NCBI GenBank assembly: GCA_913057235.1
Contig: CAJXNI010000002.1
Location: 124,001 to 188,000 of the forward strand
Source of the DNA: an uncultured Bacteroidota bacterium
GTDB lineage: Bacteria > Bacteroidota > Bacteroidia > Flavobacteriales > Schleiferiaceae
Direction: 5' to 3'
DNA: 64,000 nt
The notes under the pieces were generated by a model. It saw only the letters and a list, made by a program, of their open reading frames with translations, was not told the origin of the DNA and searched no databases. Both the position numbers and the translations under genes were made by a program. Below, one piece after another: positions 62,191 to 64,000 of the stretch. Every line of letters begins with the position of its first letter. The first letter of the stretch is position 1.

Positions 62191-62937
62191 TTAAGTTAGC
62201 ATTCCACCATCAACATGCAAGGTTTGGCCAGTAACGTAAGCCGATAAGTCTGAGGCCAGAAACAGACAAGCATTGGCCACATCTTCTGGACTGCCGCCCC
62301 GTTTTAGAGGAATAGCATCGCGCCAGCCTTGTACGGTTTTCTCATCCAATTTATCGGTCATTTCCGTTTCTATAAAGCCCGGGGCTATGGCGTTGCAGCG
62401 GATGTTTCTGGAGCCCAACTCCAGCGCCACTGATTTGGTAAAACCAATCATACCCGCCTTAGAAGCTGCATAGTTAGCCTGACCGGCATTTCCTTTTACA
62501 CCCACCACAGAACTCATGTTAATAATGGAGCCCTTGCGCGCTTTGAGCATTGTGCGCTGTACGGCCTTAGTCAGGTTAAAAACCGATTTTAAATTGATGT
62601 GCACCACCTTATCAAAATCTTCTTCACTCATGCGCATTAAAAGATTGTCTTTGGTAATGCCGGCATTATTAATGAGTACGTCAATAGCCCCAAAGTCCTT
62701 TAATACATTGGCCGCCAATTCCTGCGCAGCTTCATAATCTGAGGCATCAGATCTGTAGCCTTTTACGGTTACACCACTAGCGCTCAATTCTTTTTCAAAT
62801 GCCTGAGCCGCCTCAACTGATGATAAATAAGTAAAGGCCACGTTGCAGCCATGCTGGGCAAAAACCTGGGCAATTCCTTTACCAATGCCCTTAGAAGCCC
62901 CGGTAATAAGGGCTGTTTTTCCTTCTAGTAATTTCAT
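62191..62937 (-). CDS. fabG: 3-oxoacyl-[acyl-carrier-protein] reductase
   Basis: This 248-residue short-chain dehydrogenase has the cofactor motif GASKGIG (13-19), NNAGI, a catalytic Ser in MSSVVG, and YAASK (Tyr/Lys). It reduces 3-oxoacyl-ACP with NADPH in fatty-acid elongation. It is the first gene of the fabG-VWA-prohibitin operon. Confidence 0.93.
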   Translation of the reverse strand: MKLLEGKTALITGASKGIGKGIAQVFAQHGCNVAFTYLSSVEAAQAFEKELSASGVTVKGYRSDASDYEAAQELAANVLKDFGAIDVLINNAGITKDNLLMRMSEEDFDKVVHINLKSVFNLTKAVQRTMLKARKGSIINMSSVVGVKGNAGQANYAASKAGMIGFTKSVALELGSRNIRCNAIAPGFIETEMTDKLDEKTVQGWRDAIPLKRGGSPEDVANACLFLASDLSAYVTGQTLHVDGGMLT

Positions 62938-63002
62938 GTTGGGGTTAATTAAATGCGATTTTCTATGCGTTTCAAATATAAAGTTAAAGTCTCAAGGCCT
63001 AA

Positions 63003-63440
63003 CTAGCTATCAAACCATTGAAAGTCTTTGGCCATGGGTAGCTTTTGAAGTTTGTCTAAAAAGTCTTGGGGCGGAATGGTGAGTTTACGCGCCTTCAGAT
63101 CAATCCAGGCGCCTAAGATTTCTACCGTGGCACATAAGGTTTCTCCCCGCCAAATTTCATGCTTAAAGGCAAAGCGCGAATAATCACGCCTGAGGCCTTT
63201 AACGGCCGCATTCATGATCAGGTCATCGCCAAAGCGCAGCTCTTTTCTAAAGGTGGCCTTTTCTTCAAACAGCACCGGACCAAAACCTTGCTGTGCCATA
63301 CTCTGCACGGTTATCCCATTGGCTATAAAAAGCTCGGTGCGCAATTGAGCGGCAAAATCATAGTACACAGAATGCCGCACGTGATTAATGGGGTCTAAAT
63401 CGCTCCAGCGGATGTGTAACTTCTGCTCAAATTTTTCCAT
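63003..63440 (-). CDS. Acyl-CoA thioesterase-like (4HBT hotdog fold)
   Basis: This 145-residue hotdog-fold thioesterase of the 4-hydroxybenzoyl-CoA type has WSDLDPINHVRHSVYYDF with the catalytic Asp (DLDP), followed by the hotdog sheet. The start at 63440 is chosen as the family begins at MEKFEQKL; the frame opens 10 codons earlier. It lies downstream of the Gre-like gene. Confidence 0.87.
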   Translation of the reverse strand: MEKFEQKLHIRWSDLDPINHVRHSVYYDFAAQLRTELFIANGITVQSMAQQGFGPVLFEEKATFRKELRFGDDLIMNAAVKGLRRDYSRFAFKHEIWRGETLCATVEILGAWIDLKARKLTIPPQDFLDKLQKLPMAKDFQWFDS

Positions 63441-63476
63441 GCTATTTTTAAAAGGCGGCAATTTAGCCAAAGCTGC

Positions 63477-63992
63477 TTAGTTGGCGTAGCTGATTTTTAA
63501 AACCTTTAGTTTGCGAACTTCTCCGCCTAAGTTTAGTGTGCACTCCTCCCCCTCTTTGGCGCCTGCCAGAGCCCTGGCTAAGGGCGCTATAAAAGCAATT
63601 TTTTGTTTCTGCACATCGGCCTCATCTATACCGGTAATGGTAAACTCTGCCGCTTTACCTTTTAAAGGGCCCTGCAAGTATTGCACCTTTACGGTGGCCC
63701 CAAAACGCACTTCATCCTGGGGTTGGTCTGCGGGGTTTAAGATTCGTGCACTGGCCAGGCGCTCCTTTAAAAGATTTATTTTACCGTCTACCAACATCTT
63801 GTGTCTGCGGGCCTCGGCTTCACTCATTTCTGCGGTGTTTTGCCGCTGCGCCTCTAATTCTTTTAGCTCCTCCTCTAGGGCCTTGAACCCCTGTGGCCTC
63901 ACGTAATTAGTAACGTTGGCCGGAAGGGCCGCTCGGGGTGGAATTATGGGTGCTTCTTCTTGATCGCCTTCTTTTACAAATCCTCTGCTCAT
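63477..63992 (-). CDS. GreA/GreB-family transcription elongation factor
   Basis: This 171-residue protein has a coiled-coil (about 30-90: LEEELKELEAQRQNTAEMSEAEARRHKMLVDGKINLLKERLASA) and a C-terminal FKBP-like domain (ATVKVQYLQGPLKGKAAEFTITGID, then FIAPLARALAGAKEGEECTLN). These are the marks of Gre factors that rescue backtracked RNA polymerase. The ATG at 63990-63992 is inside the window; only 8 nt upstream are visible. Confidence 0.87.
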   Translation of the reverse strand: MSRGFVKEGDQEEAPIIPPRAALPANVTNYVRPQGFKALEEELKELEAQRQNTAEMSEAEARRHKMLVDGKINLLKERLASARILNPADQPQDEVRFGATVKVQYLQGPLKGKAAEFTITGIDEADVQKQKIAFIAPLARALAGAKEGEECTLNLGGEVRKLKVLKISYAN

Positions 63993-64000
63993 ATCTAACT

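Overview
This window comes from a Bacteroidota chromosome, most likely order Flavobacteriales or a close relative. Evidence seen in the sequence: promoters of the TAnnTTTG type just upstream of several genes, almost no Shine-Dalgarno sequences, a TonB-dependent receptor of the SusC/CarboxypepD-reg type, two secreted proteins with C-terminal type IX secretion (T9SS) sorting domains, a PorD (DUF4835) gene, and the Bacteroidota-typical order bamD-rpoZ-coaBC-porD-recN. The DNA is densely coded, with about 67 genes, one tRNA, no rRNA, and no CRISPR, prophage, integrase or transposase. Genus assignment is not possible from the sequence alone. Layout: 1-3.3 kb is a minus-strand operon (Mpo1-like membrane protein, small P-loop ATPase, recQ, a truncated secreted protein). 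3.3-9.7 kb holds small housekeeping genes: DUF493, a sterol-desaturase-like oxidase, an Fpg/Nei glycosylase without a zinc finger, a fused DEDDh exonuclease/GIY-YIG protein, hydrolases and an AlbA_2 protein. 10-14 kb has a PhzF-like protein, a Bcr/CflA exporter and a DEAD-box helicase. 14-24 kb has a catalase-peroxidase with a signal peptide, envelope proteins, a secreted LamG/T9SS protein, an exported EEP phosphatase/nuclease, a TPR protein and the ribosome hibernation factor. 24-30 kb has an aldehyde dehydrogenase, an M14 carboxypeptidase, a PhoD-like phosphatase and an XRE regulator. 29.7-32.4 kb is a small three-gene operon that looks like cobalamin handling: a beta-propeller lipoprotein, a degenerate CobT-like protein and a CobC-like phosphatase. 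32.5-37.5 kb is the recN/porD/coaBC/rpoZ/bamD operon. 37.5-43.3 kb holds an LpxH-like/glycosyltransferase pair, a KdsC-like phosphatase, DUF2911, pdxH, YqgE and a class IV aminotransferase. 43.3-47.9 kb pairs a TonB-dependent receptor with a T9SS-secreted esterase-like protein. 47.9-51 kb has a GT2, a GT39/ArnT-like transferase and a PAP2 phosphatase. 51.5 kb holds a CAU tRNA. 51.7-64 kb holds DUF1684, a pectate-lyase-like lipoprotein, two Gre-factor-like proteins, HMG-CoA lyase, PepD, prohibitin, a membrane VWA protein, FabG and a thioesterase. The most unexpected signals are not ordinary genes. A 14-mer (GGCTTAAAGCCGAT, mostly as a palindrome) occurs five times, once inside recN. A nested 91-bp inverted-repeat element sits in a convergent intergenic region. 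An octamer (ACAAATGT) occurs five times in and in front of the XRE regulator gene. The CobT-like protein lacks the recognisable catalytic loops of CobT and sits beside a BtuG-like lipoprotein. Many TAnnTTTG boxes lie so close to start codons that transcripts would have leaders of about 0-12 nt.
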